Shown one piece after another: positions 11,669 through 19,651 of a stretch of DNA of 64,000 nucleotides. Under the pieces are notes generated by a model that was not told the DNA's origin, ran no database searches, and saw only the letters and a list, made by a program, of their open reading frames with translations. Source of the DNA: Amycolatopsis sp. MtRt-6 (GTDB lineage: Bacteria; Actinomycetota; Actinomycetes; Mycobacteriales; Pseudonocardiaceae); assembly GCF_017308975.1 (NCBI RefSeq), contig NZ_JADWPD010000002.1, forward strand, positions 248,001-312,000. Reading direction: 5' to 3'. Numbering within the stretch: position 1 is the stretch's first letter; every line of letters starts with the position of its first letter. The translations under genes were made by a program, and so were the position numbers.

Positions 11669-11699
11669 ACGGGCCCGGCCGAGCTTCGGCCGGGCCCGT
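11669..11699. terminator. Bidirectional hairpin terminator between katG and the LLM oxidoreductase gene
   Basis: A 13-bp perfect stem (CGGGCCCGGCCGA at 11670-11682 pairing with 11686-11698), extended by one A-T pair, closes a 3-nt loop. It sits between two convergent genes, 11 bp after the katG stop. Only two Ts follow, so it resembles the usual high-GC actinomycete terminator without a U tract. Confidence 0.75.
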
Positions 11700-11707
11700 T
11701 CGGCTGT

Positions 11708-12730
11708 TCAGCGCCAGCCCAGCTCCGGGGCCACGTGCTGCACGATGTTCTCCAGCACGTGCGCGTTGTAGTCCACCCCGAGCTGGTTCGGGATGGTCAG
11801 CAGCAGGGTGTCCGCGGCCTGGATGGCCTCGTCCTCCTTGAGCTGCCGCACGAGCTCGTCGGGCTCCCCGGCGTACGACCGGCCGAAGATCGCCCGGGTG
11901 TTCTCGTCGATCATGCCGACCTGGTCGCGCGAGTGGCGGTCGCGGCCGAAGTACGCGCGGTCGGTGTCGTTCGTCAGCGCGAAGATGCTGCGGCTGACCG
12001 AAACCCGCGGCTCACGCTCGTGGCCGGCGGCCGTCCACGCCTCGCGGTAGGCCTCGATCTGCTTGCGCTGCTGGACGTGCAGCGGTTCGCCTGTCTCGTC
12101 GTCCTTGAGCGTCGAGCTCTGCAGGTTCATGCCCAGCTTCGCGGCCCAGACGCTCGTCGCGTTCGAGCCGGAGCCCCACCAGATGCGGTCGCGCAGGCCT
12201 TCGGAGTGCGGTTCGAGCCGCAGGAGGCCCGGCGGGTTGGCGAACATCGGCCGCGGGTTCGGCTGCGCGAAGCCTTCGCCGTCGAGGAGCTTGAGGAACA
12301 CCTCGGTGTGCTGCCGGGCCATGTCGGCGTCCGTCTCGCCCTCGCCCGGGGCGTACCCGAAGTAACGCCAGCCGTCGATGACCTGCTCGGGGGATCCCCG
12401 GCTGATGCCGAGCTGGAGCCGGCCGCCGGAGATCAGGTCGGCGGCGCCCGCGTTCTCGATCATGTACAGCGGGTTCTCGTAGCGCATGTCGATCACGCCG
12501 GTGCCGATCTCGATCTTCGACGTCCGCGCGCCGATCGCCGACAGCAGCGGGAACGGGCTGCCCGCCTGCCGCGCGAAGTGGTGCACGCGGAAGTACGCGC
12601 CGTCCACGCCGAGCTCCTCGGCGGCCACCGCCAGGTCGATCGACTGGTGCAGGAAGTCGGCGGCCGACCTGGTCTCGGAGTGGGCGCCCGCCGACCAGTG
12701 GCCGAACGAGAGGAAGCCAATCTTCTTCAC
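11708..12730 (-). CDS. LLM-class flavin-dependent oxidoreductase
   Basis: This 340-residue protein is a luciferase-like monooxygenase of the F420/FMN barrel superfamily. Features include IGFLSFGHW at strand 1, DGAYFRVHHFARQAGSPFPLLSAIGART, the family's IEIGTGVIDMRYENPLYMIENAGAADLISGGRLQLGISRGSPEQV block, and RIWWGSGSNATSVWAAKLGMNL. The cofactor (F420 or reduced FMN) and substrate cannot be read from the sequence. The ATG at 12730 matches the family N-terminus. It is convergent with katG and divergent from a small membrane-protein gene. Confidence 0.85.
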   Translation of the reverse strand: MKKIGFLSFGHWSAGAHSETRSAADFLHQSIDLAVAAEELGVDGAYFRVHHFARQAGSPFPLLSAIGARTSKIEIGTGVIDMRYENPLYMIENAGAADLISGGRLQLGISRGSPEQVIDGWRYFGYAPGEGETDADMARQHTEVFLKLLDGEGFAQPNPRPMFANPPGLLRLEPHSEGLRDRIWWGSGSNATSVWAAKLGMNLQSSTLKDDETGEPLHVQQRKQIEAYREAWTAAGHEREPRVSVSRSIFALTNDTDRAYFGRDRHSRDQVGMIDENTRAIFGRSYAGEPDELVRQLKEDEAIQAADTLLLTIPNQLGVDYNAHVLENIVQHVAPELGWR

Positions 12731-12855
12731 GCCACCTCAGACGTCCGGCGGCCGCGAATGATTCCCGGGTGTGATCCGGTCGCTCGCTCGTTCCGGTGAA
12801 TCGCTGCCCGGGTCCGGCCGGGCCGGGTACCCCGCCGGAAACGAGGAGGAGACGC

Positions 12856-13365
12856 ATGCCCGACAACGACCTCACCGGATTCCTGATCATCGGCCTGATC
12901 TTCGTGGTGGCCGACGGCCAGGTCCTCTACCGCGGCGGCCGTCGCTACCTGAGCGGACCGGACGGCGAGGACGGCACCGGCTCGATGGCGTGGATGGTGG
13001 TCACCGTCTTCCACCTGGTCTCGTTCGGCGTGCTCGCCCTGCTCTCGGTGGTCGGCCCGCAGTGGTCGGGCTCGACGGCCGCGCTGGTCGGCCGGCTCGG
13101 CATCTTCCTCCTGCTCATGGCCGTGGCCCACGTGCTCACGCTGGCCGTGCTCGCCCGCCGCCGGCAGGACCGGATCGTCGAGAACCACTTCCAGGAGCGG
13201 GAAGCCGGCACCGAAACCTTCGTCCGGCCCGGCACCGAGGTGGTCGTCGAGCCGGCGGCGACGGACCCGGCGTGGCACCCCGCCGTCACCCCGGTACCCG
13301 GCCAGGACGGCCCGCGGCCGCGGGTGAGCCCCGATCTCGGCAACCACGGCCCGTACCGCACCTGA
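12856..13365 (+). CDS. Small membrane protein with a polar C-terminal tail
   Basis: This 169-residue protein has three likely membrane segments (about residues 7-25, 47-70 and 75-98), then a basic stop-transfer stretch (ARRRQDRI) and a charged, Pro-rich cytoplasmic-looking tail. The start has an excellent ribosome binding site (GAGGAGG about 7 nt upstream). I do not recognise the family. It resembles unnamed actinobacterial inner-membrane proteins. Nothing in its neighbours suggests a role. Confidence 0.7.
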   Translation: MPDNDLTGFLIIGLIFVVADGQVLYRGGRRYLSGPDGEDGTGSMAWMVVTVFHLVSFGVLALLSVVGPQWSGSTAALVGRLGIFLLLMAVAHVLTLAVLARRRQDRIVENHFQEREAGTETFVRPGTEVVVEPAATDPAWHPAVTPVPGQDGPRPRVSPDLGNHGPYRT

Positions 13366-13488
13366 CCTGCCCCTTCGGCGTTCACCGGATCGAAGGAACC
13401 CTCCGGCGAGCCGCCGTTTTCGCGCTGCTGCCGCCGCGCCCGCCGTGTTTTGATCTTGCCCGGCCGGTGCGCGAGGGAGGAAACTGCG

Positions 13489-15180
13489 GTGCGAACGTCT
13501 CGAGCAGGGCTGGTGGCGGCTGTCTCGGTCCTGGTGGTGGCCACGGCGCCCGCCGCCGCGACCACGCCCGACCCGCTCGCGCCGTACCGCGGCCAGCAGG
13601 TCGCCTGGGGTGCCTGCCCCTTCAAGCAGCGGGCCCAGCCCCCGCAGGCCGAATGCGCGCGGATCACCGTCCCGCGGGACTGGGCGGCTCCGTCGGCCGG
13701 CACCGACCTGCAGGTGGCCATCAGCCGCGTGAAGGCCACCGGCACCCGGCAGGGCGCGATCCTCGTCAACCCCGGCGGGCCCGGCGGCCGCGGCACGGCG
13801 CTCGCCGGCGCGCTGGCCGGCCTCCAGCCGTCGGTGAACGAGCACTACGACATCGTCGGCATGGACCCGCGCGGCACCGGCCAGGAAGGCGGCACCGACG
13901 CCGGGTACGTGTGCCGGGTGCCGCTGGGGCGGCTGCCCGCGGACGACAACCTCGACGCCCGCGACCGCTCGGCGGCCAGCATCGCGCTGCACCAGCGGAC
14001 GCCGCGCGTGCTGGCCGAGGCGTGCCAGAGCGACGCGCTCGCGCCGTTCATCACCACCTGGCAGACCGCGCACGACATGGACCTGATCCGCACGCTGCTG
14101 GGTGACGAGAAGCTGAACTACCTCGGCTTCTCCTACGGGACCTGGCTCGGGGCGAAGTACGCGTCGCTGTTCCCGGACCGGGCCGGCAAGCTGGTCCTCG
14201 ACTCCAGCGTCAACTTCGAAGGCCGCCTCCAGGCCGCGTTCGAGGCGTTCCCGAAGATCGACCAGCGCCAGTTCGACCGCGTCTACGCGCCGTGGCTGGC
14301 CCGCCGGTTCCCGGAGCAGCTCGGCAAGACTGCCACGGAGGTCCGGGCCAAGTGGGAGCGGCTGCGCGTCTTCTTCAAGGAGCAGGGCGTGCCGCCGGAC
14401 GTCTTCGACTCGGTCTTCGTCGGCAACGGCAGCACCCGGCAGTGGATGACCGGCGCGCTGATCCTCACCAAGGGCGCGGCGGCGCTCGACGGCAAGGCCA
14501 CGCCGCCGCCCGTCGCGCTGCGCGGCGACCTCGACCGGGCCTCGCGAGCCGTCTTCGGGCGTCCGGCGGACCGGCTGACCGCCGCCGACGTGGCGGCGGA
14601 CCCGCCGGAGCCCGACTACGCCGACGTCCCGGGTACCCGGCTGGCCGTGGCGTGCGGCGACCAGCCGACGCGGACGGCGAGCTGGTACAAGCTGCTCAGC
14701 GACCTGCAGGGACCGGCCTACCCGCTGTTCGGCTGGGCGTACGGCCTCAGCGAGGCGTGCGGCTTCTGGTCCGACCCGCCCCGGAACGAGCTGCCGAGGC
14801 TCTCCCCGCGGGCGGCGAAGAACATCCTGGTGGTGCAAGGCGAGTTCGATCCGCAGACCGGCTACGAGCAGGCCGAGGCGGGCGCGCGGGCGGCCGGCAT
14901 CCCGATGATCTCGGTGGCGGATTCGCCCTTCCACGGCCAGTACGCGGTGAGCGGCAATTCCTGTGTGGACAAACTGGTGAACGGCTTCTTCCTCGGCGGC
15001 GCGCGGCCCGCGGCCACCATCTGCCCCGGCGTGCCGCTGCCCGGCGAGCGCGAGGTCTACCCGGTGCCAGGCCCGGCGGGCGAGCCGTCGCAGCCGGCCG
15101 CGCCCGCGCCCCGGGACGCCGACTCGCCGGTGCGCGAGCGGCTCCAGGACGACATCAGCGCGGTCAACCGCGGCCGCTGA
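13489..15180 (+). CDS. Secreted alpha/beta-hydrolase of the tripeptidyl aminopeptidase (TAP) type
   Basis: This 563-residue exported hydrolase begins with a signal peptide (GLVAAVSVLVVATAPAAA). It follows the S33 peptidase plan: oxyanion region NPGGPGG, then MDPRGTGQ, the nucleophile Ser215 in YLGFSYGTWLG, and a C-terminal TAP-like domain with the catalytic Asp in VVQGEFDPQTGYEQA and His in DSPFHGQYAVSGNSCVD. Such enzymes remove N-terminal tripeptides or act as proteases and esterases outside the cell. A GTG start at 13489 is chosen because GAGGGAGG precedes it and the signal peptide begins there. Its 3' end overlaps the convergent gene by 17 bp. Confidence 0.85.
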   Translation: MRTSRAGLVAAVSVLVVATAPAAATTPDPLAPYRGQQVAWGACPFKQRAQPPQAECARITVPRDWAAPSAGTDLQVAISRVKATGTRQGAILVNPGGPGGRGTALAGALAGLQPSVNEHYDIVGMDPRGTGQEGGTDAGYVCRVPLGRLPADDNLDARDRSAASIALHQRTPRVLAEACQSDALAPFITTWQTAHDMDLIRTLLGDEKLNYLGFSYGTWLGAKYASLFPDRAGKLVLDSSVNFEGRLQAAFEAFPKIDQRQFDRVYAPWLARRFPEQLGKTATEVRAKWERLRVFFKEQGVPPDVFDSVFVGNGSTRQWMTGALILTKGAAALDGKATPPPVALRGDLDRASRAVFGRPADRLTAADVAADPPEPDYADVPGTRLAVACGDQPTRTASWYKLLSDLQGPAYPLFGWAYGLSEACGFWSDPPRNELPRLSPRAAKNILVVQGEFDPQTGYEQAEAGARAAGIPMISVADSPFHGQYAVSGNSCVDKLVNGFFLGGARPAATICPGVPLPGEREVYPVPGPAGEPSQPAAPAPRDADSPVRERLQDDISAVNRGR

Positions 15181-16837
15181 TCCGGTAGGCCACGCCGAGC
15201 CGGTCGAGGTCCTCGAGGTCTTCGGGGTAGAGGCCCCGGCCGGTGAACCGCTCGACCGCGACCAGGCACTTTTCGGTGCGGTCGCGGTAGTCCCGCAGGT
15301 CGAGACCCGCCAGCGCCGCGCCGACCTCCTCGTCCGCGGACGGCTCGCCCAGGCCCGGCTCGAACGAAGCGAGGACTTCGCCCGCGCGCGCGAAGGACAG
15401 GCGCGTCAGGGCGTTGACGTTCCAGAACATGCTCGCCGCCCGGCCGGCGCGGGACGCCGCGGTGAGCACGGGCGCGCGGGAGCCGTAGAAGCCGTTTTCC
15501 TCGATCGCCACCACGACCCCGTCGAGGTCCAGGACCTCCACCCACGGATCGCCGTACGCCTCGCGCAGCTCCTCCGCCGGCTCGGGGCGGGCCGGATCCG
15601 CGCCGAACGCGCGGACGACCTCCTCGGCGGACAGGCCGGTGGCCACCGTGACCGTCGCCGCGACCGTCAGCCGGGACCGGCCGATCCAGCGGTAGGCCAC
15701 CTCGGGCCGGTCCACCACCGGCGGCTCCGGCTCGCCGCGCAGGCGGTGGCCGAGGCGGTCGGCCCGGGCGTGCACCACGGGCGGCTCGGGCGGCGCCGCC
15801 CAGATCCAGAGGTCGTAGCTTTCGGTCTCCGGGTCGTCGCGGCCATAGGCGTGCACGCGGACGCGGTAGTCGCCGGGCCACGGCGGCGTCGTCACGCGGA
15901 CGCGGTGGTCGCCGGGCCACGACGGCGTCGCCGGCTCCTCCCCCACGCCGGCCGAGCCGTGCTTCGCGCGCCAGCTGAGGTCGACGACCTCTTCCCAGCC
16001 CAGGGTTTCCGCCGTCGCGGGCGGCTCGGCCAGCACCCGGATGCCGACCCGGACCGGGCCGTTCTCCGTACCGGTGCGGACGACCACGCCACCGTCCGCG
16101 GACTCCGCGAGGCCGTTGTCCGCGAAGCTGCCGAAGGCCGGGAAACCGCCTTCGGTCAGGGCGAAGACGTGGTCGCGGACCTCGACGGACGTGCTCCCGG
16201 ACTGCGGCAGCCGGTACTCGGCCCGCTCCTTCTCCCGCAGCGCCGCCGCGTAGCCGTCGGGCATCGGTGCCGCGCGGAGCAGATTCGCCGCGACACCGAG
16301 CGCCGTCCCGACGATGCCGGCGACACCGGGGCTGCCGGCTTCGCGCGCGGCGATCGTGGCGGCCACCAGTGCGATCGCGAGGTGGTGGGCGCCGTGCGCG
16401 GCCGCGATCGCCGCTTCGTCGCCCTCGGCGGTCAGCGTTTCCCCGGCCACCAGACGCGCGGTCAGGTCCGCCACCAGGTCCAGGAGACCGGGCCGGAACT
16501 GGTGCAGCAGCCGCGTCTCCCGCAGGGCTTCCGCTTCGCTGTCCGAGGTGAGGAAGCCGAACGTGCCGTCCGGCGGCGGCTTCAGCTCGGACGCGACCGG
16601 AGGCGCCGGGACGTCGAGCGAACCCAGCGTCAGCTCGACCGCGCCGTGCACGCGCTCGACCACCCAGGCCGGCAGGGTCCGGAGCGACTTCAGCACCTCG
16701 GGCTCGGGGATGTCCGGGAACGTCCGGCGTTCCGGCTGGAACCGCAGGCGGCCCAGCGCGGCGGCGGGCGCGGGCGGGATCACGGCGCGGACGACCGGCA
16801 CGGCGGCGGCCACGGCGGCAGCAAGGTTCTCCCCCAT
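15164..16837 (-). CDS. Large DUF6461-like protein of unknown function
   Basis: This 557-residue protein shows no signal peptide. The C-terminal third, with VEVLDLDGVVVAIEENGFYGSR, SMFWNVNALTRLSFARAGEVLASFEP and a charged end, resembles the DUF6461 family of actinobacterial proteins. The N-terminal part is Ala-rich and helical, and the middle contains ESYDLWIWAAPPEPP. I do not recognise a catalytic motif. The ATG at 16837 starts with MGENLAAAVAAAVPVVRA. The frame is open for 72 more codons upstream but without a better start. An internal 39-bp tandem duplication gives a repeated WPGD-RVRV motif. Its function is unknown. Confidence 0.6.
   Translation of the reverse strand: MGENLAAAVAAAVPVVRAVIPPAPAAALGRLRFQPERRTFPDIPEPEVLKSLRTLPAWVVERVHGAVELTLGSLDVPAPPVASELKPPPDGTFGFLTSDSEAEALRETRLLHQFRPGLLDLVADLTARLVAGETLTAEGDEAAIAAAHGAHHLAIALVAATIAAREAGSPGVAGIVGTALGVAANLLRAAPMPDGYAAALREKERAEYRLPQSGSTSVEVRDHVFALTEGGFPAFGSFADNGLAESADGGVVVRTGTENGPVRVGIRVLAEPPATAETLGWEEVVDLSWRAKHGSAGVGEEPATPSWPGDHRVRVTTPPWPGDYRVRVHAYGRDDPETESYDLWIWAAPPEPPVVHARADRLGHRLRGEPEPPVVDRPEVAYRWIGRSRLTVAATVTVATGLSAEEVVRAFGADPARPEPAEELREAYGDPWVEVLDLDGVVVAIEENGFYGSRAPVLTAASRAGRAASMFWNVNALTRLSFARAGEVLASFEPGLGEPSADEEVGAALAGLDLRDYRDRTEKCLVAVERFTGRGLYPEDLEDLDRLGVAYRISGRG
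15854..15931. repeat. 39-bp in-frame tandem duplication inside the DUF6461-like gene
   Basis: Units 15854-15892 and 15893-15931 match at 36 of 39 positions and encode two copies of a 13-residue motif containing WPGD[HY]RVRV. The unit length is a multiple of three, so the frame is kept. The few differences suggest a fairly recent duplication. Confidence 0.8.
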
Positions 16838-16900
16838 GCGCCCACTGTGCCAGAACCCGGCTCGTATCCGGCCGCGAGAGAAAATCTCCAGTGGCGAGGG

Positions 16901-16930
16901 TAGACATTCGCCTGCGAACGCGGGTAACGT
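16901..16930 (+). promoter_or_regulatory. Candidate promoter of the MerR leader transcript
   Basis: TAGACA (16901-16906) and TAACGT (16925-16930) are 18 bp apart. Transcription from here would start near 16937 and give a 5' leader of about 260 nt before the MerR-family start codon at 17198. The assignment is by pattern only. Confidence 0.4.
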
Positions 16931-16976
16931 TCTGGGTGTACCAGGAAAGACGAGAAAGGAAGGGAACGGGACCATC

Positions 16977-17021
16977 ATGGATCGCCCGCAGCGGCCCGGT
17001 AGCGCCGCGCGGGTGCCGTAG
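16977..17021 (+). CDS. Candidate 14-residue leader peptide upstream of the MerR gene
   Basis: A short ORF (MDRPQRPGSAARVP, stop TAG at 17019-17021) lies in the leader, preceded by a purine-rich GAAAGGAAGGGAACGGG stretch. It is followed by a hairpin with terminator character directly in front of the MerR gene, an arrangement typical of translational attenuation. Whether it is translated is unknown. It is listed because its position relative to the hairpin gives it meaning. Confidence 0.35.
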   Translation: MDRPQRPGSAARVP

Positions 17022-17143
17022 GCCCATCGAGTTCGGAGGTGGTGCTCGGTCACGGATGCGCGATCCCCGCGTCACCCGGCGCAGTGCCGGACGCGGGAAG
17101 CCGGCGGTCACGCCGGCCGGAAATGGTGAAACCCAACCTTCGA

Positions 17144-17179
17144 GGACCCCGATCGCCGTGCGCACGGCGATCGGGGTCC
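17144..17179 (+). terminator. Strong hairpin in the 5' leader of the MerR gene (attenuator candidate)
   Basis: A perfect 16-bp stem (17144-17159 with 17164-17179) closes a GCGC tetraloop and is followed by TTCTG. It lies only 18 nt before the MerR start codon, and no gene on the plus strand ends just before it. The DUF6461-like gene upstream runs the other way and starts at 16837. It therefore cannot serve an upstream gene and most simply acts as a conditional terminator for the gene downstream. Confidence 0.55.
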
Positions 17180-17197
17180 TTCTGATGTGGAGGTGGA

Positions 17198-17527
17198 ATG
17201 ATCCCCGACGGGGAAAGACCGGCGGCGCCCGGAAAGTTCGACGACGAGCACTACCCCGGCTACACGATGGGCCGCGCCGCGGACATGCTGGGCACGACCC
17301 AGGCCTTCCTGCGCAGCCTCGGCGAAACGGGCCTGATCACCCCCCAGCGCTCGGCCGGCGGGCACCGGCGCTACTCGCGCCACCAGCTGCGCCTGGCCGC
17401 CCGGGTGCGCGAGCTGGTCGACCAGGGCACGGCCATCGACGCCGCCTGCCGCATCGTTTCCCTCGAAGACCAGCTCCACGAAGCGCGTCGCCTCAACCGG
17501 GCCCTCCAGGGGGAACCCGAAGGGTGA
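17198..17527 (+). CDS. Small MerR-family transcriptional regulator
   Basis: This 109-residue protein consists of a MerR winged-helix domain (YTMGRAADMLGTTQAFLRSLGETGLI, then SAGGHRRYSRHQLRLAARVRELVDQG) and a short coiled coil (EDQLHEARRLNRALQ). It lacks an effector-binding domain. The HRRYS wing and the arrangement match a common actinobacterial subgroup of stand-alone MerR proteins. The ATG at 17198 has GGAGGTGG upstream. The long leader with a short ORF and terminator hairpin suggests that its expression is controlled after initiation, perhaps by translation stress. Its regulon is unknown. Confidence 0.8.
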   Translation: MIPDGERPAAPGKFDDEHYPGYTMGRAADMLGTTQAFLRSLGETGLITPQRSAGGHRRYSRHQLRLAARVRELVDQGTAIDAACRIVSLEDQLHEARRLNRALQGEPEG

Positions 17528-17653
17528 GTTCGTCCATAGTGGACGGAGAAGTCGCTTGCCGCCTGGCCCGTTCGGGGCGCGGCTGAGGCAGGCGGGAGTG
17601 GCCGCCCGGCACACACCCCTCTCCCCCTGCCACCGGATGTCCTCCTCTCTTTC

Positions 17654-17715
17654 TCAACTGCCAGGTTGACAACGACCGGCACGCGCTCTACCGTCTTATT
17701 CAACCGAAGAGTTGA
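17654..17715 (+). promoter_or_regulatory. Promoter with paired ArsR operators
   Basis: Two copies of TCAAC-N6-GTTGA occur at 17654-17669 and 17700-17715. Between them lies a clear promoter: TTGACA at 17666-17671, a 17-bp spacer and TACCGT at 17689-17694. The first operator overlaps the -35 and the second covers the expected start site, so a bound ArsR-type repressor would occlude polymerase. The downstream gene encodes such a repressor, implying autoregulation. Confidence 0.7.
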
Positions 17716-17724
17716 GGAAGACCG

Positions 17725-18084
17725 GTGGACGAAGACAGCGAGCGGCTCAACCGGGTGTTCGCGGCACTGGCCGACCCGACCCGGCGTGACCTGGTGGCGC
17801 GCCTGGCCGGTGCGGACGCGACCGTGGGCGAACTGGCCGAGCCCTACGACATGAGCCTCCAGGCGGTCTCCAAGCACGTGAAAGTGCTGGAAGAGGCCGG
17901 ACTGGTGACGCGCAGCAAGGACGCCCAGCGCCGTCCGGTCCACCTGGACGCGGAGGTGTTCGACCTGATGACCAAGTGGATCGAGCGGTACCGGCGGCAG
18001 GCCGAGGAGCGTTACCGACGCCTCGACGCCCTGCTGGGCCGCATGACCGGCGACGCAACCCGACCCCGGAAGGACGCATCATGA
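17725..18084 (+). CDS. ArsR-family repressor
   Basis: This 119-residue winged-helix protein contains RVFAALADPTRRDLVARLAG, the recognition helix segment YDMSLQAVSKHVKVLEEAGLVTR and a basic C-terminal helix (RYRRQAEERYRRLDALLGRM). It has no Cys-based metal site, so it belongs to the non-metal ArsR group that is often coupled to an SRPBCC gene. The start is the GTG at 17725, with GAGGAAG upstream. Its stop overlaps the next gene (ATGA). The two palindromes in its promoter are the likely binding sites. Confidence 0.9.
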   Translation: MDEDSERLNRVFAALADPTRRDLVARLAGADATVGELAEPYDMSLQAVSKHVKVLEEAGLVTRSKDAQRRPVHLDAEVFDLMTKWIERYRRQAEERYRRLDALLGRMTGDATRPRKDAS

Positions 18085-18569
18085 CCATGGCGAAGCACGA
18101 AACCGAGATCCTGGCCGACGAAAAGGTCCCGACCATCCGGCTCGTCCGGGAGTTCGACGCCCCGCCCGCGCAGGTGTTCCGCGCGCACGTCGACCCGGAG
18201 CTGTACGCGCAGTGGGTCGGGCCGCACTCGGTCACCACGCGGATCACCCGGTGGGACGCGCGCACAGGCGGCGAATGGGCCTTCGCGAACGACCGCGACG
18301 GCGAGGAGATCGCCACGTTCCACGGCAGCTTCCACGAAGTGCGGCCGGACGAGCGGATCGTCTGGACGTTCACCTACGACGGCGAGCCCGACGGCGTCGC
18401 CCTGGAAACGCTGACCCTGGAGGAAATCGAGGGCGGGCGCACCCGGCTGCGGGTGCTGAGCGTGGTGCAGGACTTCGCGACCCGGGACGGCATGCTGGCC
18501 AGCGGCATGGAGGTCGGGATCAACGAGGGGTACGCCAAGCTCGACGCCCTGCTCGCGAAGGAAGCCTGA
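18081..18569 (+). CDS. SRPBCC (AHSA1-like) domain protein
   Basis: This 162-residue protein has the START/Bet v1-like fold of the AHSA1 group: IRLVREFDAPPAQVFRAHVDPELYAQWVGP at the N-terminus, a central GGEWAFANDRDGEEIATFHGSFHEVRPDERIVWTFTY and a long C-terminal helix (GMEVGINEGYAKLDALL). Such proteins bind hydrophobic ligands and are very often encoded next to an ArsR repressor. The ATG at 18081 overlaps the ArsR stop, and its own stop shares a base with the next ATG. The ligand is unknown. Confidence 0.88.
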   Translation: MTMAKHETEILADEKVPTIRLVREFDAPPAQVFRAHVDPELYAQWVGPHSVTTRITRWDARTGGEWAFANDRDGEEIATFHGSFHEVRPDERIVWTFTYDGEPDGVALETLTLEEIEGGRTRLRVLSVVQDFATRDGMLASGMEVGINEGYAKLDALLAKEA

Positions 18570-19123
18570 TGACATCGCCGGCTCAGCAGCACGTCGCCGA
18601 CGCCGCCCGCTTCACCGAGCTGGTCTCCTCGGCCGCCCCCGGCGACTGGGCGCGGCCGGCGCCGGTCGCGGGGTGGACGGCGCTCGACGTCGTGCGCCAC
18701 CTCGTCGAGTGGCCGCGCGGCTTCCTCCGCGGCGCCGGGATCGAGCTGCCGGCCCTGGCCGTGGCCGCCGATCCGGCCGGGGCCTGGAAGCAGCACGTCG
18801 CCGACATCCAGGCCGTCCTCGACCACCCCGCCGGGCGGGTGCTCAGCAACCCGCACACCGGCGACCGGCCGGTGGACGCGGCGCTCGACCAGTTCTACAC
18901 CGCGGACATCTGGCTGCATTCGTGGGATCTCGCCAAGGCGCTCGGCCGCGAGCCCGAGCTCGGCGAGGAGCGCTGCGCCGAGGCGTTGACGGCGATGCGT
19001 CCGATGGAGCAGGTGCTGCGCGACAGCGGCCAGTTCGGCCCGGCGGTGCCGGTCGACGACAGCGCGTCGGCGCAGGACAAGCTGATGGGCTTCCTCGGCC
19101 GCGACCCCGCCTGGCGGCCTTGA
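18569..19123 (+). CDS. TIGR03086-like (DinB/mycothiol-dependent superfamily) protein
   Basis: This 184-residue protein has the four-helix plan of actinobacterial TIGR03086 proteins: FTELVSSAAPGDWARPAPVAGWTALDVVRHLVEWPRGF at the N-terminus, with the His typical of the metal site, and TADIWLHSWDLAKALGRE carrying another. The family includes mycothiol-dependent enzymes, but activity is usually untested. It is the third gene of the ArsR operon (TGATG overlap with the SRPBCC gene). It probably shares that operon's inducer-driven expression. Confidence 0.78.
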   Translation: MTSPAQQHVADAARFTELVSSAAPGDWARPAPVAGWTALDVVRHLVEWPRGFLRGAGIELPALAVAADPAGAWKQHVADIQAVLDHPAGRVLSNPHTGDRPVDAALDQFYTADIWLHSWDLAKALGREPELGEERCAEALTAMRPMEQVLRDSGQFGPAVPVDDSASAQDKLMGFLGRDPAWRP

Positions 19124-19133
19124 GGCCCGGCGG

Positions 19134-19499
19134 TCACGGCCACGTGCGAGCGAGCTCCTCGAACGTGGCCGGATCGCTGTGCACGGGCACCACGCACAGG
19201 AGGTGACCGCCGGGGGCGCGGAGCGTGTGGCACTCCAGCCATCGGGACACGGGCTCCGCGCCCAGCGCCGTCAAGCGCGCGACCTCCGCGGCGACGTCGT
19301 CGGTCTCGATGTCGACGTGGTAGCGGGGTGCGTCGTCGACGGCCTGGACGTCCATGGTCAACCCGGGCAGAGCGCCGTCCAGCGCGGTGAACTGCTCCTC
19401 GCCCGCCACCGGACGGGCCGTCGCGCCCAGCGCGGCCGCCCAGAAGGCCGCGGCCCGGCCGGCCTCGGCGGCGGGCGTGTCGACGAAGATCCCGAACAT
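19134..19499 (-). CDS. VOC/glyoxalase-like domain protein
   Basis: This 121-residue single-domain protein of the vicinal oxygen chelate fold contains FVDTPAAEAGRAAAFWAAALGA, the central RYHVDIETDDVAAEVARLTALGAE and the C-terminal RAPGGHLLCVVPV. Family members bind metals in dioxygenases, glyoxalases and antibiotic-resistance proteins. No specific reaction can be assigned. The start at 19499 (MFGIFVDT) fits the domain boundary. The frame is open 32 codons further upstream. It is convergent with the ArsR operon, 10 bp apart. Confidence 0.75.
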   Translation of the reverse strand: MFGIFVDTPAAEAGRAAAFWAAALGATARPVAGEEQFTALDGALPGLTMDVQAVDDAPRYHVDIETDDVAAEVARLTALGAEPVSRWLECHTLRAPGGHLLCVVPVHSDPATFEELARTWP

Positions 19500-19576
19500 C
19501 CGGCTGCGGTGCACGGCCCCGAGGATAACCGACCGGGCACGGACGTGATTGACAACAGCGGGTGCGCGGAGGACTC

Positions 19577-19590
19577 TGGGAGCGCTTCCA
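19577..19590. promoter_or_regulatory. CebR-type operator upstream of the expansin gene
   Basis: TGGGAGCGCTTCCA differs at one base from the CebR consensus TGGGAGCGCTCCCA known from Streptomyces cellulose-utilisation genes. It lies 62 bp upstream of the start codon of a secreted expansin-CBM2 protein whose family acts on plant cell walls. A LacI-family regulator is encoded immediately downstream of that gene. Confidence 0.7.
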
Positions 19591-19651
19591 GACAACGCCG
19601 CCGGGGTCGCTTCCGCCTGCTCGCGGCCGGAGAAAGGCGGAAGGAGAGTCC

